Source: Sipunculus nudus
Lineage: Eukaryota; Annelida; Sipuncula; Golfingiida; Sipunculidae
Assembly (NCBI GenBank): GCA_026874595.1
Contig: CM049313.1
Coordinates: 44,050,659 to 44,114,658 of the forward strand
Length of the DNA stretch: 64,000 nt
Direction of reading: 5' to 3'
The notes beneath the pieces are model-generated. The model saw only the letters and a list, made by a program, of their open reading frames with translations. It did not search any database and was not told where the DNA came from. Of the stretch, positions 1 to 13,200 are shown piece after piece. Within the stretch, counting starts at the first letter, position 1. Every line of letters starts with the position of its first letter. A program made the translations under genes and the position numbers.

Positions 1-257
1 TTTCCATATGTAAGGAATTGAGGCAAGAGCACTAAATAGCTGCATAACAGTAGACAGCTCCTCATTTGCAAAAAATATATATGAACCATGATAAACACCA
101 GTGGCAAATGAGAAGAACAACAAATTATTTCTGTGAGGCCTAAATATGAAATACTGTGGACTTATCTGCATTCTCCACATGACTGCATATACAATTCCTA
201 TTTATTGTATATTATTCTTTATCAAAAGCAGCAATGGATTTAATGCAAACTAATGAT

Positions 258-600
258 AATTTTAGCTCAGCTGACTCTAAGTCATCTGAGCTATAGCAAT
301 CATTCTTGTCCTTCGTCCGTCCACCATTTAGCCGTCTTTCCATTAACAAGGCCCAAAACCGAACCACTGGACTTGGAAACTTAATATCCAGGGAGGTCCA
401 TGAAAAATCTCCTTGGAAACCTGGAATTAGGTCTCTTGTACCCATATTCTTCAAGCTATGGTGCATATGTACGGACTTATTTTCGCAATGCCTGCAGATA
501 CTGCCCTGATTTTTGCCCTGATGTGTGGGCAGATAATGACCATTTACAGATCGAGTTAGCGTTTGTCCAGGTTGACCTACTTTTGACTGTTTGACAGCTT
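258..600 (+). repeat. 5' part of the same Helentron-like family as 44577-46126
   Basis: It starts TTTTAGCTCAGCTGACTC with an adjoining inverted match TCATCTGAGCTA, then CCTTCGTCCGTCC, CCAGGGAGGTC, TCTCCTTGGAAACC and AATTAGGTCTCT, in the order seen at 44577. The homology fades after about 480. Confidence 0.6.
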
Positions 601-659
601 CTGAACATAAAAAAATTTAATAAAAAAAAAAAGAAGTTTTCAAGACAAATGTACATGTA

Positions 660-955
660 CAGCCTTTTTTAGGCCATAGGCAGAATGGCTATTGTCGTCA
701 CCCAAGCTGTCCATCCGTCTGTCTCTCTGTCTGTCCGTCTGTCCGGCGTCCTATCATCTGGCGTCCGTTAACTTTTACCTTGTGAGCAGGATATCTCTTA
801 AAGGATTCCCCATTGGCATTTTATTTCATCAATGAAGATGTATATAGATAAAATCTAGGTCAAGTTTGAAGATGGGTGACCTTGACCCATTTTTAGCTCA
901 GCTGACTTTCAGTCATGGGACACAATTAAATGTTCACCATGGGTCACTTGTTTTT
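660..955 (+). repeat. Fragment related to the 38560-39185 element
   Basis: It shares TTGTCGTCACCCAAGCTGTC, GTTAACTTTTACCTTGTGAG, CAGGATATCTC and GGTGACCTTGACC-like blocks with 38590-38760. A TTTTTAGCTCAGCTGACTTTC start at about 890 and a CCATGGGTCACTTGTT block follow it. Confidence 0.6.
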
Positions 956-1201
956 TATTTTTGTATCTGTGCATGGAAGGGACAATCTTATCTTGTCATG
1001 TTTATACACATAAAAAAACTGCTGGATGTAATGGAGCACTCCTGTAGATTATTTAATTCTTAAGAAAAAAGAAGAAGAGTTTATGAACTAGAATTTGGAA
1101 ATAGTTAATATTAAATGATCACAGAAGATAATAAAAGTATTTTACATATCACAGTGAATTTATTTTAATGCAAATAATTTTATAAACTTGTATATTTTCA
1201 G

Positions 1202-1256
1202 TACCTGGAAGCCTTTATGAGGTGAAAGAATACTTTCTTGAAGATGTGCTGAAGTG
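1202..1256 (+). CDS. YTHDC2: YTHDC2-like exon: end of RecA1 domain
   Basis: The acceptor AG is at 1200-1201 after a T-rich tract and the donor is GTAAGA at 1257. The exon enters with two bases of a split codon and reads PGSLYEVKEYFLEDVLK, leaving TG to make a Trp codon with the next exon. The segment matches the stretch after motif III in DEAH helicases, where the protein leads into the 'YLEDIL'-type helix. Upstream exons are outside the window. Confidence 0.85.
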
Positions 1257-4200
1257 GTAAGAATTGCTTGCAAAAATTGCATATATAACTGATGAATTTC
1301 ATTATTGAATCTTAAGATCAAGCAACAGATAATATTGTCATATGTGAAAGTAGCAACAAATAATTTTAGTTTGTATCATAGACAATGGATAAAGCCTGCT
1401 TATTGTTTTGAATTTCAGCTGATTATCTGTAATGTTTCTGTTATTTGGCAACAGAATGAACTTTTATATTAGCAACTGATATGAAATGATATTGCCTTAT
1501 CTTTCAGGACAAAGTACACCACTAAAGAAATGGAAAAGTACAAGAAACAGTTTCCTAAAGGTATATTGCTTTGATTCCCAAATCTTCAGTTTAGATATGA
1601 CAGTTATTTGAGAATCAAATTCAGTGCGTTAGTGTTCACAGACTTTCCACAATGCCATATCGTTCAATGAGCAGAGTGATGTCAGATTAAAGAGCATTTT
1701 GATGCATATACAACCTGTCAGACAAATTCTTGATACAGTTTGTATCATTTATTCAAGGAAATGTACAGAAAATGTACAGTAAGGTTGTTATTTCAGTGTT
1801 GTTTTTCTGTTTCTCATTTATATAAAATCTAGAAGATACCCAGGAAAAATGTTCCTGTGCTGATCTCAGCAGACTATGTACAGTAAATGAATGTTCTAGT
1901 TATAATTTACCTCTCGAGATTGTTTTAATTTTAATGCAAACCATGTTCTCCAAATGTTTTTCCTTTGGATTTAGCAGCATAGCTGGCTGATAAAAGAGAA
2001 AATATTAATTTGTTTTTGATGCAGGTTTTGTGAATGATTGGTGATAAAATTAGGGTTTTGTATATATCAGAAAAAAAGTCATGATTGATTTTTAGCAGGA
2101 AATTATGGATAAAAATACAGTATTTTTTTAAAAGATCATCTGTAAAATATTGTTAAATTAAAAAAAAAGGGTAATTTTTAACAGAAGTAGTGTCACATTG
2201 CATTGACGAAGACTACAACAAGGCTGTGGGTTTCAAAAGCTTTTAATATGGTTTGAAATATGTTGATAAACTCGCAGAATTTGAGTTGCAATGTTTTCTA
2301 TGAGAAACAGAGTAAGTATAATCTGAAAACCTTTCCAGTTTACTGTACCATTTTAATTTGCATTTAATTATGATCCTTGGCAGAGCCTTTGATATTTTAT
2401 AAGTTGCTGTCAGAGCCATCGATAATCATATTTGTTTCAATCAGAGATATTGATTTTTGTGTCAGTGAATTTGCATTGATGAATATTATAATTACCTGTA
2501 TCTTTATCATATTTTACCAGTTGTAATTAGCAGGATATTTAATTCAGTTTATTCACCCTAGGCTTCACCCTGATGTACAATCTTTATAACCACAGAGAAT
2601 TTACATATCAGATAAATTGTTTCATTATTTGGTACACCACAGTGTCTAGTCAACAGAAGGAACTTGATGACTGGTGTAGAAAGAAGCCCGAGATACTGAC
2701 AAAGGACAGTGGTGTGGAAGACGTAACAGGAAGTGACATCAGTGATGGACTGGAAGAGAACAAGAAGACAGTAGAGGTGAGGTTCCTTGCTTCGCCTACA
2801 GGTGGCAACACTGAGCTACAGTGTTTGCTATATTTGACAACATTATATTGATTTCTTATACATAGACATGTATTGTGTATACTGTATATTATACTTAAAC
2901 ATATACTGAGTAGTAAAAGTTGCCCGGGGTCTGAGAAACTTTTTAAACAGAGAACATCTTACAATTAGACAGACTTCAGTTATGGTAATATTTGCTGATG
3001 CAAATGTGTCCTATTATTAATTAGGAAACACTGTTTGGAATTTATTTTAAAATTATAAGATTCATTGTAGCTACTTATCATCTACAAGTACATAAAACTT
3101 TACACTGTGAACATACAAACAATATAGAGTGAACATAACCCACCAAACTATAACCTGGACAAAATTCTGACTTGACAGAATACCATATATCAGGTAATAT
3201 TTAACTTGGGTATATCCATTAAAGATATTCTATGACAGGTGTGATATATTAATTATTACAGGAGGTAGGGGAGGACAAAGAAGACCTGGAGCCCTGGCTT
3301 ATTAAGGAGATGGACAGTCTGCTGAGTGACGCCTGGCTGCAGGGCAATGAAGAAGTGTTTCATCAGATATTTCATCTGATTGCACATGAACATGTTTCAG
3401 GTAAACTAAAGTTGATTATACCTCTCACATGCATGATACCCACATAAGTACTGAATCATATGTAGGTATATGATGATTATGATTAATCAAATCAAATATG
3501 GCACCAGAACAATTGTTGCAAAGTATAGTTTCCACCTCTGTAAGAAGGCTTTGACTGGCTAAGTTGACAGTTGTTGTTGACATAATTGGGACTGTTTCCA
3601 TTGCATACCACTATCTATTTGGGGAGCGTGGTGGTGTAATTGTTAGGGAGCTGGATTGTGACTGCAAGGTAGTGAGTTTGAATCCTTCCTAGCAAAGACA
3701 TCTGGCCAAAGTCTTTACCACAAGAGTGCGCTTTCTCTACCCAGGAGTGATTGGGTACTGGTTATGCATGGGCAGTTTGCAAAATGTAGAATGGATAACC
3801 CTATAGATTGCATCTAAAAAAGACATGTGCTAGGGTGTATGCTCCCCTGGGAGCTGAGAACAGCTACAAGAATGAACAGGCCCTGGACCAGGAAGGCAAA
3901 GTGTTAAGTCAGATGAGACTGTCATGGGATGATATCAGATTATAAACCAAAACCTTTACCTTTTACCGTAATGTCTACATTAGTTCGTATCCTTTGTTAG
4001 TTCGTACACTATAAATTTCCTGAAACATATTTTTCTGTAATACATATATGAATTCGTACACTTACATACTGCCTCGATATTGGCTATTGCAGGTAACCAC
4101 CGGCGGTCCGTATGAACCATGATTGTTGCTATGATTAAAATGGCTTTGCATTGGAGAATAATCAAATGACGACGCTGTTCACCTAATAACCACACATCTT

Positions 4201-7200
4201 TATGTCCTAGTGCGTGGCAGCAACATGATAATTTATCGGAACATTTTCATAAGATTTGCGACTTCCTGTGTGTAAATGGGGGGAACTGTCACTTGACTGA
4301 TGGGCCATCTTTGCTTCACACTTGTTACACCATGAATGTGATTTAAACAATAGAACTTGAGGAAAAAAGATGTGGTTTAATCGATGATAGTTTGTTTACT
4401 AAATAATGGAATAAGCAGGATTTGTAAATGGGACAAAATTCACATTAGCTGGTGATCATGTACTAGTAATCTACTGGGGACAAACGGATCACTGATCAGA
4501 CGCATGACCTTGTGCAACGAGACATCAAAGGTCGAATGGTGATCGTTTGAAACGTAGCCACAAAGGATATACCGCCGTCTTTCAAGAGTTTTTATTTGAT
4601 TAATACCGGAATTGTCCGTGAAATTATTTTTTTTTCCGCAGTATGAATCTTATTAGAATCTCTCAAATAAAAACTTCCGCATTCCCAGTGGATACTGTAG
4701 CCATTTGGTTAGAAGCGCTGGAACTGTTTGTGTGTTAACCTTTTCCCCTGGTTCAAACCTGTCAGTTTCTTCCCATTTTATGTTATTCCCCCATCCCGGT
4801 TTAGAAGTATGATAAACGTACAAAATTTATATTTTGATATATTTATATAATTATTATATTGTTATCAATTTCATTTTTTGTAATTATAAATAAATTCAGT
4901 GAGATTACATATTCACTGTTGTAATGAGTTCTTTTGCCGCAAGGTGGCACCCCGGATAAATTTTATTAACGCATTTAAAGAATCACCATTTTTAAAGGCT
5001 TATACTGATATCCATACAAATATTGTTCGTAAATTAATTAATTGTTGCCACAAATTATTAAAAACAATAGCCCGTTTTCTTACCGCTAATTATGCTACGC
5101 ACCGTTGCACGCTGTGAGAGACCCCGGGGTAATGATGTTTTCCTTTCATGTCTAAACTGTGAAACCCTTCGTTGCCTGTTTGTTTACCACAAATTAATTT
5201 AATGTGTAATATTGAGGTGATCAGTGACTTCTGTCAATTTTGTTTGCACCATAGCCATGATCAGATAAACGTATCCAGATATTAGAAAACATTCATTATG
5301 TGAAATTTTCATTTATTAATAAATTCTTGGAAAATGCCCTTTGGAAAGCCTGTTGTAACAAACCATGTCTGAACTTACCGCTAATTATGATACGCACCGC
5401 CACTCTCGGGACACCACCCGTGGGAGACCCTGCGCCCTGTGATGGTTTCTTTCATGTGCAAACTGTTATAACCGTACCTTTGTCGCTCGATTATTTGCTG
5501 CTGATTCTGCTCAAATTAATTGAGTAGTAAAGTAAGATTTTGGTTGGTCAATGACGTCTGCTCAAGCAGCATGAGCAGTAAATGCAGATCTTTAAAACGC
5601 CCATCATTCTGCTTATACATTACACTCGCATGGTGATTCACATCGCTATGACTTCGATAAGAGATTACTTCAAGCCGGCATCTTTGTTAGAAGAAGCTTA
5701 TCCCAAGGTAGGTTCATATGAATAATTATTGTTTTTATTTTACTAATAAGATGAAAATAACTGCAAGATTAGGAAAGTCTACTACACGTATTTTGTTTAA
5801 TTTTTTATTTAAAAATAAATATATGGTTATAGCCAGAGTTTTTTCTTTGCGTTTTACAAATAGTGTTATCACTATTTGTTATTTTTTTTCTGCCGAAGAT
5901 ATATTTTTTTTGTAAACATATGAAGTACAAATTTTACAGTATGGGGTAATAAATAACCATAGCATAAACAACCTGTCCTGGTTACCCCCGACCGGCGTGG
6001 CTATAACCCTGTATATTATATAACACCGGTATATATTGGATATCTGTTATGTCACCGGCAGAGCTCACATATATTCCCTTATAGGTGTTAAATAATAATT
6101 AATTGATAGTATTTAGCAGATTCAGCGAGCTTATATACAATTTTTTTTATATTCAGGGAGCCACCAATACCGGTGACTCATGTCGTCCGAGTAAGCCAAC
6201 CAAGCGACCAGTCGGTAGGCCGCGTAAAACCCTGTACGATCGGCCAGCAGCTACCTCCACTGCAAAGGAAAACCAGAATCCAGCAGCTCTCTTCAATCAT
6301 CCCACTAAGGTATCCACGCTATCGAATACCGACTTGGCCACTACTATGACCAAGAACTCTACACCAACATCGCCCGTTAGAGGTAAATACAAGGCTTACA
6401 CCCTGAAAGAGAAAATTGCCGTGATAACAGAGGCACGCATGCATGGCATCTGACCAACAGCGGCCCGGTTTTCAATAAAAGTTAGTACCATTGCTTCATG
6501 GATGAAGATGGATTAAGAAGACACCAGTGTCCAAAGATCAAAAGGGGGCAGACTTTTTGGTGGTGGCCGCAAAGTTAGTTATGGAACGGAGCTTGATGAT
6601 GAAATCGCTGCGTGGGTTCTAGTGATGCGCGACCTCCAGCTACCCGTCACACTAGACATGTTGTGCAGTCATGCAAAAAGAGAAGTGAATGAGAAATATC
6701 CAAATGTGTCCTTCACTGCCTCTCGAGGATGGATGTATGCCTTCTTAAAGGGTCACGAGCTGACATTGCGCGCGCACACTAGCATCTCTCAAAAACTGCC
6801 GGAGCAACTGGAAGCAAAAATCTCGAGTTTTCACAACTTTGTAACGAAATTGCGTCTAACCGAAGAAATTGATGATGAACTTATTCTAAACATGGATGAA
6901 ACACCTGCCTACTTCGATCTGGTCCCTGGCAGAACCATTGACCAGACTGGAGTGAAAGAGGTTCCGTGTAATAACGACCGGGGCGGAGAAGAGACACATA
7001 ACTATAGTTTTAACTTGTACAGCTTCAGGCATCATGTTGCCTCCCATGGTGATTTTTAAAGGAAAGCGCCAACTGAAACTGAATGTGCCCAAGGGATTTG
7101 TAGTCGCAGTCCAACCAAAAGCCTGGATGGACCAAGAACTGATGGAAGTGTACATTCGTGAGATTGTCCGCCCATACACAAGACGGAGACCTTCCATCAT

Positions 7201-10200
7201 GGTCCTTGACAGCTTCCGCGCCCACCTTGTGGATTCTGTGAAGGCCCAGTTTAAGAAAGCGAATTGTCACCTTGCTGTTATACCAGGAGGCTGCACCTCA
7301 AAGCTGCAGCCACTGGACATGTCTATCAACAAACCTTATAAGGGAATATTACGCAAGAACTGGTGTTCTTTCATGCATGATGCGGTGGCAGAGACTGCCA
7401 ACACAGAAACTTCGTCCGTGAAACCGCCATCGAAACAAACTCTTATTGACTGGGTATCGGAAGCGCACAGAGAACTATCTGATAAAGCCGAACTGATCAA
7501 GCGATCATTCAAAGTAACTGGGATTTCAACCAAACTGAACGGTTCTGAGGATAAGTTAAAGCAGAACGAGGATTTTTTGCGCCAGATTTTCGTGGATGAC
7601 GAAACTGATGATGAGGAGATATTTGAGGGATTCGATGCACACGTAAAACCATCAAATTAACACACGTCAGTTAAAGACATTCAACAGCTTCATTGTCAAA
7701 AGCTTGAAGTTGTATATTTATGCACATGCTGTGAAACATCGTGATATAAATATATGTGATAGTTATATTAAGCTTTATATGTTTATATGCACGTGCCTTG
7801 AAACGTGATATTTATGTGATAGTTTTAACATGCTTTATATGTTTATGCACATACTTGGAAACATTCAGATTTATATATGTGATGGTTTTATCGTGCTTTT
7901 TAATCAAAATCACCTTCTTAATATCGATATTGAAAATATCTGATTGAACTCGGTTGAATTTATTGACTTCCATGCAAAACAGGTCTTTTGTTATTGCATA
8001 TAATAAAGATTGTGTAAAGACGTCTTCACGTATTTTGATATTATGCAATTTTTTAATTTATATTAAATAACTAATTCAAAGTTCTCATTTAAGAAACCAT
8101 GAGGTTTTCAAATACCACCGAAATGCATTAAAAATAACAGATAAAATTTCTATTACAATAAATATGATACACCCCTTATTATTCTCGTTGGACTGACGGA
8201 CAAGTGACAGTGGTATCCTTGCCTTTAGTTAATCGAACATGCAAATATTAACATTGGATAAAAAAATAGGACAAATAATGATATGTTAAGCATGGGTCTA
8301 TATTCAATGGTTAACAGCATAAACGTGAGGGTTGCCAGACATCCTCTATTATCGCCCATCGCCGGATCTCGGACGTCAGATGATCCTCTTTCCTGCAATA
8401 TACTAATTTTTCATATTTTACATATAATAATTCACACACTGAGAAAAATAATTATTTTTTCCTGTACGAATTCAAGTAGACATTACGGTACATATTGTTT
8501 TCCACAATAGGCTGTGGCCTGTCGTAGAGTTACCCATCTGTTGGCATTCATACAAGGCTGTTTACATATAATTCTTCAGTCATATTCTCACAATACCGCT
8601 TCCTGTCCTGTTTGTTGCCATATCCACTGATCTTTGCTTTACTTCTTTTTCTTCAGCTGAATTCTCATAATATTGCATTTCATCTTGATAGTGGCCACAT
8701 TAACTTACCCTTTTTATCTTCAGATCTCTTCCTAGAATATTGCTTACCTTCATGTTTAGTTACATTAAGCTAACTTATACTCCTTGTGATACATTGGACA
8801 TTCTTTAGTAGGTTGACCAGGAGTATAAATGCAGTATTTATTGATAACCATTGCCAGTTACAGACAAACAGATCCACTATTATGTAATGAAGCCAGACAT
8901 GAATTAGCATGCACACTAATGCTAAGGCAATTGCACAGAACAAAGCTTCAAAGATCTGTTCCTTTATTCATATCCAAAACTGGATGGGGCCTTATCAGGC
9001 CCTCATCCCACCCTTCCATAAAGTTTCATTGAAGTCTGTTTAGTAGTGTTTTGTGTAATCTTGCTAACAGACAAACACAAATGTACATAAATGAAAAATA
9101 ACCTGCTTGGCAGAGGTAGACACTGTGGAGTTGTAATTTCTTGTGTTTTGGTAAGTTTTTTTTTTTTACCTGCCAGAGGGCAGCTGTTGTTCACATCCTG
9201 TAATTTGCCAACCTGGTTATTACTGTAAAGAACAATATATGGCATCTTAAAAAATCAGTAATGTGTATGTTGAAATTGGTGTTGTATTCATGGGCAGCAT
9301 GCAGCATAAACAGTTGTACATAGTGTGGTTTGGTTTTTGTTCAGTGGGTAAATTATTCCAGATTGTCACCTTTACTGTGTGTTTACTAGGGTTTCATTTT
9401 TGCAATCTTACCATAGAGTAATCTGGTAGAGTATTCTATTATTCTATGAATTACTTTATTTAGAAGGAAAGCTTATCAATTAATGAGGAATAAAGAGAAC
9501 ATTGAACACTGGAGTGGGAATTTTTGCTCATTATTGGCAGATAATTTAAAGATTTGATATTATGTGGAATATCAATCTTTGACTCACAGGTAATATAAAT
9601 TGTGTTAATACATGTATTTATAATATCAGTATTTTTGCCTTTTAATACTAAAGGTATAGATAATGAACATGAGATGCAAATGAGGCATTAGTGTAAATTA
9701 ATTAATTATTCTGAAAGGGGGGGGGGAGGAGGAGGGAAACAGAAATGATAGTTTAGAAAACCAATTTCGCAGGATTCACCATGTTCGTGAAATACTGGAT
9801 GTTATCAGATACTGACAGACAGAAATTAATGAAGTTTGTGAATAAAAACTTTTGCCACAAATTTTTTGTGACCTTTCCCATCAATTTAACTAATGTGTAA
9901 TGTAAAACACCTTGAAATTATTCCTGTTTGCTCCTTGAAAATAAATTTATAATACTTAATTACCACTTCTAATCACTGTACATTTGTTTGAAATTGGGTG
10001 ATCTTTTATTCAAATGTTTCAAATTGTTGATCATTGCTTCAGTTTTGGTACACTGAACACAGCGTGTGATCTCCTGGGCCCTTCCAGTCACACGCTGTGA
10101 GAAATGGAAGGATTCTACAGGTTTGGCCACCAGGGGCTTATTGAGAAATATCCGGCAAACCACTTGCTCCATAAAACAAAATCTGATTGGCTCAGCGTGT

Positions 10201-13200
10201 AAAGAAAAATGGCTGTGCCCATGCGGAGCTTGTTGTGTAGCACTGTGAGAGAGGAATTTTGCAAACAGTGGGGGATAACTGACCTCAGGCCACACCAGCA
10301 AGATAGTATACAGACTGTCCTGAAAGGAGACGATTGCATTGTGTGTATTCCAAGGGGGGGATGGAAAAAGTCTGTGCTAACAAGCACTCTCGACCGCAGT
10401 GCAAAACTGCCTATTTTAGATACCTGAAATGTGATTGGTTAAAATTACACAGGATGGAATTCCACAGGCAGCTCCACCGGGTGGCTAAACCTGACAGAGA
10501 AGCGCAGTTTCATGCAGCGGTTACAGCGGAGTGAGCATAGCATAACCGCTGCTTTTGGAGCATACAATGTTGGATAAACAATACCAATTTTGGTTCCGAG
10601 TTTATCATTTCAGATGAAAAACATTTTTAATTAATGGTATTTAATTCAGATAAACAATGCTTTACTCTATTTTATTGTTGTTTTACAGTGGACTACACCC
10701 ACTCGCAGACCAGTGTTACACCCCTCATGATTGCCTCAAGTCGTGGCTTCTACTCTGTCGCTGAACAGTTACTGTGTCTCGGAGCCAACCCCAGCCTGAG
10801 GGCCAGCAACAAATGGAATGCCCTGGACTGGGCCAAGAAATTTGAACAGAACACCATTGTTGACCTGCTTGAAGCAAACATGTAAGGAACTCACCAATCT
10901 AGATGTTTAGATCCTGATATTTTGATCGTATTAGTTTTTTAAATTTTTTAAATATGATTACACTAACTTGTTTATATATATATAAAGGCAAGAAGTTTAG
11001 CAGAGTATGGTTGGTGTACTGTTTTACCAGTTTGTAAACATGTAAGGAAATTTATTCCATTTTATATTTCACTGAAACAGCACATTTTTTCTATCATTAA
11101 GTTTTTGAATGAAACCCTTTGATACCTCTGTGATTGATGGTTTACTTTAAATGCATCTGCACATAAATTGTTATTGTTGATGAGTAAATAATGTATCCTC
11201 TGCCTGAAAGTTGGGAATACTTCCACCAGATGTTTGTTCTACCCATAACGAACCTCTTTCAGTTCGGCAGTGTGGGACCACTAGGACCACTTGTCTCAAC
11301 TATCAAACTTTAAACTTAAAATCTGTTATGTTCAAGGAAACACCTTCTGTTTACCTTTCACATGCATATGCTAACAAAATGTTACTTATTCCATGAAGTA
11401 CAAAAACACCCCCAGTTTATTTTATTTGCCTATGCATATTTGCCTTGAAACATTTCTTATACAACATATTTGAACAGACAATTACCACATGAACTATATT
11501 TATTCCTATGCTGCTGGTGTAATTAGAAGCCCCTGTGCATTTTGGCTAGCAGATATTTAATCCCACGAACCCTAATTGGTAAAGTCTAACTTTGTGAGTC
11601 AGATTCTGCACATTGTGTACTTTGGTTTGAACATATTCTTTATAAACTTAGATTTCCTGCTAAAGTTACATCAGTCCAGCACCTTTATTGGGAACCCCCA
11701 TTTTATCTATGTACTCACTGCACTGCTGCCAATTCATGCATTTATGCATCTACACAGATGGAAGGTCAAACAATTTTTCATGCATATAATACTACTAAGC
11801 AGTGTGCCAATTAATCAGTTATATTGATGATTGGTTGTTTATTTTAAAATCTTTTCAGTTGATTCCATTTTTGTATAAACAATAACAAACTATTATGTAT
11901 GCCTATCCAAAGAACTCATATTATATGGATTAAAAATTTTTTTTTCTCAGAGATGTAAAGAAGACAGGTCCCAAAACAACGAACAGCATTTAAACTTTAC
12001 CTTATAAAATAAATAGGTGTCAGTAACCTGGTCATTATATATATCTAGACCTTTTAGTGTGATGTATAGAAAAGGCTGAATTTATTTGGTCAACATTTCA
12101 GGTATAATTCTATATGCAGCATATTTCAGTTATGAAGATTGTAAATAAAATATTTTTTTAATATTCAATCATCTGTCATTTTTTTGTATCTTTCGGTCAT
12201 TAAATATTATTTTACTATTGATTCTACCACTAATATGTACATACACATATACACATGTGGGTTTTAAGAATATTGGTCCTATTTCTAAATGCAGAAATAT
12301 ACAGAAAAATTGTTATGCAATCTGGTAACTGCAGCAGTTTTGCTTCAATGGTTAATAAATACATGCAATTATTACAAGGACATTTGAATTGTTGAATACT
12401 AGGAAAAAGCACAATTCCTATTACAGTCATGTTTTCAATGTTATAAAAAGGCCAGGAATATTCCAGAAATCATTATGTGTAAATAAAGATATGAGAGCTA
12501 TCTAAGGCTAGCAGGGCATTAACTAGTACATTAAGATCCAAAGACCAGCACCTTCATCTGTAGGCCATGTCCTATTGTTAATTGAACATATTGTTAAGAA
12601 ACCCAACAACAACAGATCACGTAGTCGTGACGAGCAAAAATTTTGTTATGGAGAAAAAAAAATCAGATTCTGCAACACTAAATGTGTAATTTCTAGGGGA
12701 ACGAATAAAGAAGGCGGTGTTTTTTTGTAAACAAATAATTATAATTTATTCTTAAAACAATCCTAACATTACAGTACACTATATCAATACAAGTACACAG
12801 TATAACAACAGTAGAACAGTAAATCAATACATTTACACAGTATAATAAATAAAGGGTACAGTACCTGGATACCACCACTGTCACAGCGACAACAAGTCCT
12901 TTAAAACATATACCGTAAAATCTCCACTTAAAACCGCGGTTTAATCAAGGAATTCAAAATCTTGAAATCAGGTTGATTTCCTGAAAGCACTGTGCGGTTT
13001 ATACTAGAAGGGTTTCCTGAATATCTTCCTGACAGACATCGTTTTTGGGCCAGCGCGTGGGCGATAATTTTGCAACTTTCGAAGGCTGTTCTTAGCATGC
13101 ATGGGAGTCGTGTGTAAATGTATTATTTACGATTATTTGTTATTTATAAATTAAATATTGCTGATTAGTTTTCGTGTGATATATAACTTGTTATAAAATC

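Larger units (their letters stand above)
3966..8488 (+). mobile_element. Full-length pogo-like DNA transposon, 4.52 kb
   Basis: The ends are inverted repeats: 13 perfect bases CCGTAATGTCTAC, then 8 of the next 11 matching (21/24). Each end is flanked by TA (3964-3965 and 8489-8490), the target duplication expected for Tc1/mariner/pogo elements. TTCGTAC-like words recur just inside the left end. The 5' region contains a direct duplication (about 5080-5170 and 5374-5470, sharing ACCGCTAATTATG). After the coding region are three diverged repeats of about 75 bp (7715-7900), each with GTGATAGTT-like and CTTTATATGTTTAT-like blocks. The transposase inside is split by one intron and carries stops, so this copy looks inactive. 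Confidence 0.85.
3401..10688 (+). other. 7.3-kb intron of the YTHDC2-like gene
   Basis: The intron runs from GTAAAC to TTTTACAG. It holds a SINE (3619-3963), a pogo-like transposon (3966-8488) and a RecQ-like fragment (about 10,058-10,540). From 8,491 to 9,970 I see nothing but AT-rich sequence and a short G-run at 9717-9726. Confidence 0.8.

Noticed and set aside
6886-7270. Frames of 81 and 104 codons on the - strand
   Set aside because: They are antisense shadows of the pogo transposase DDE domain.
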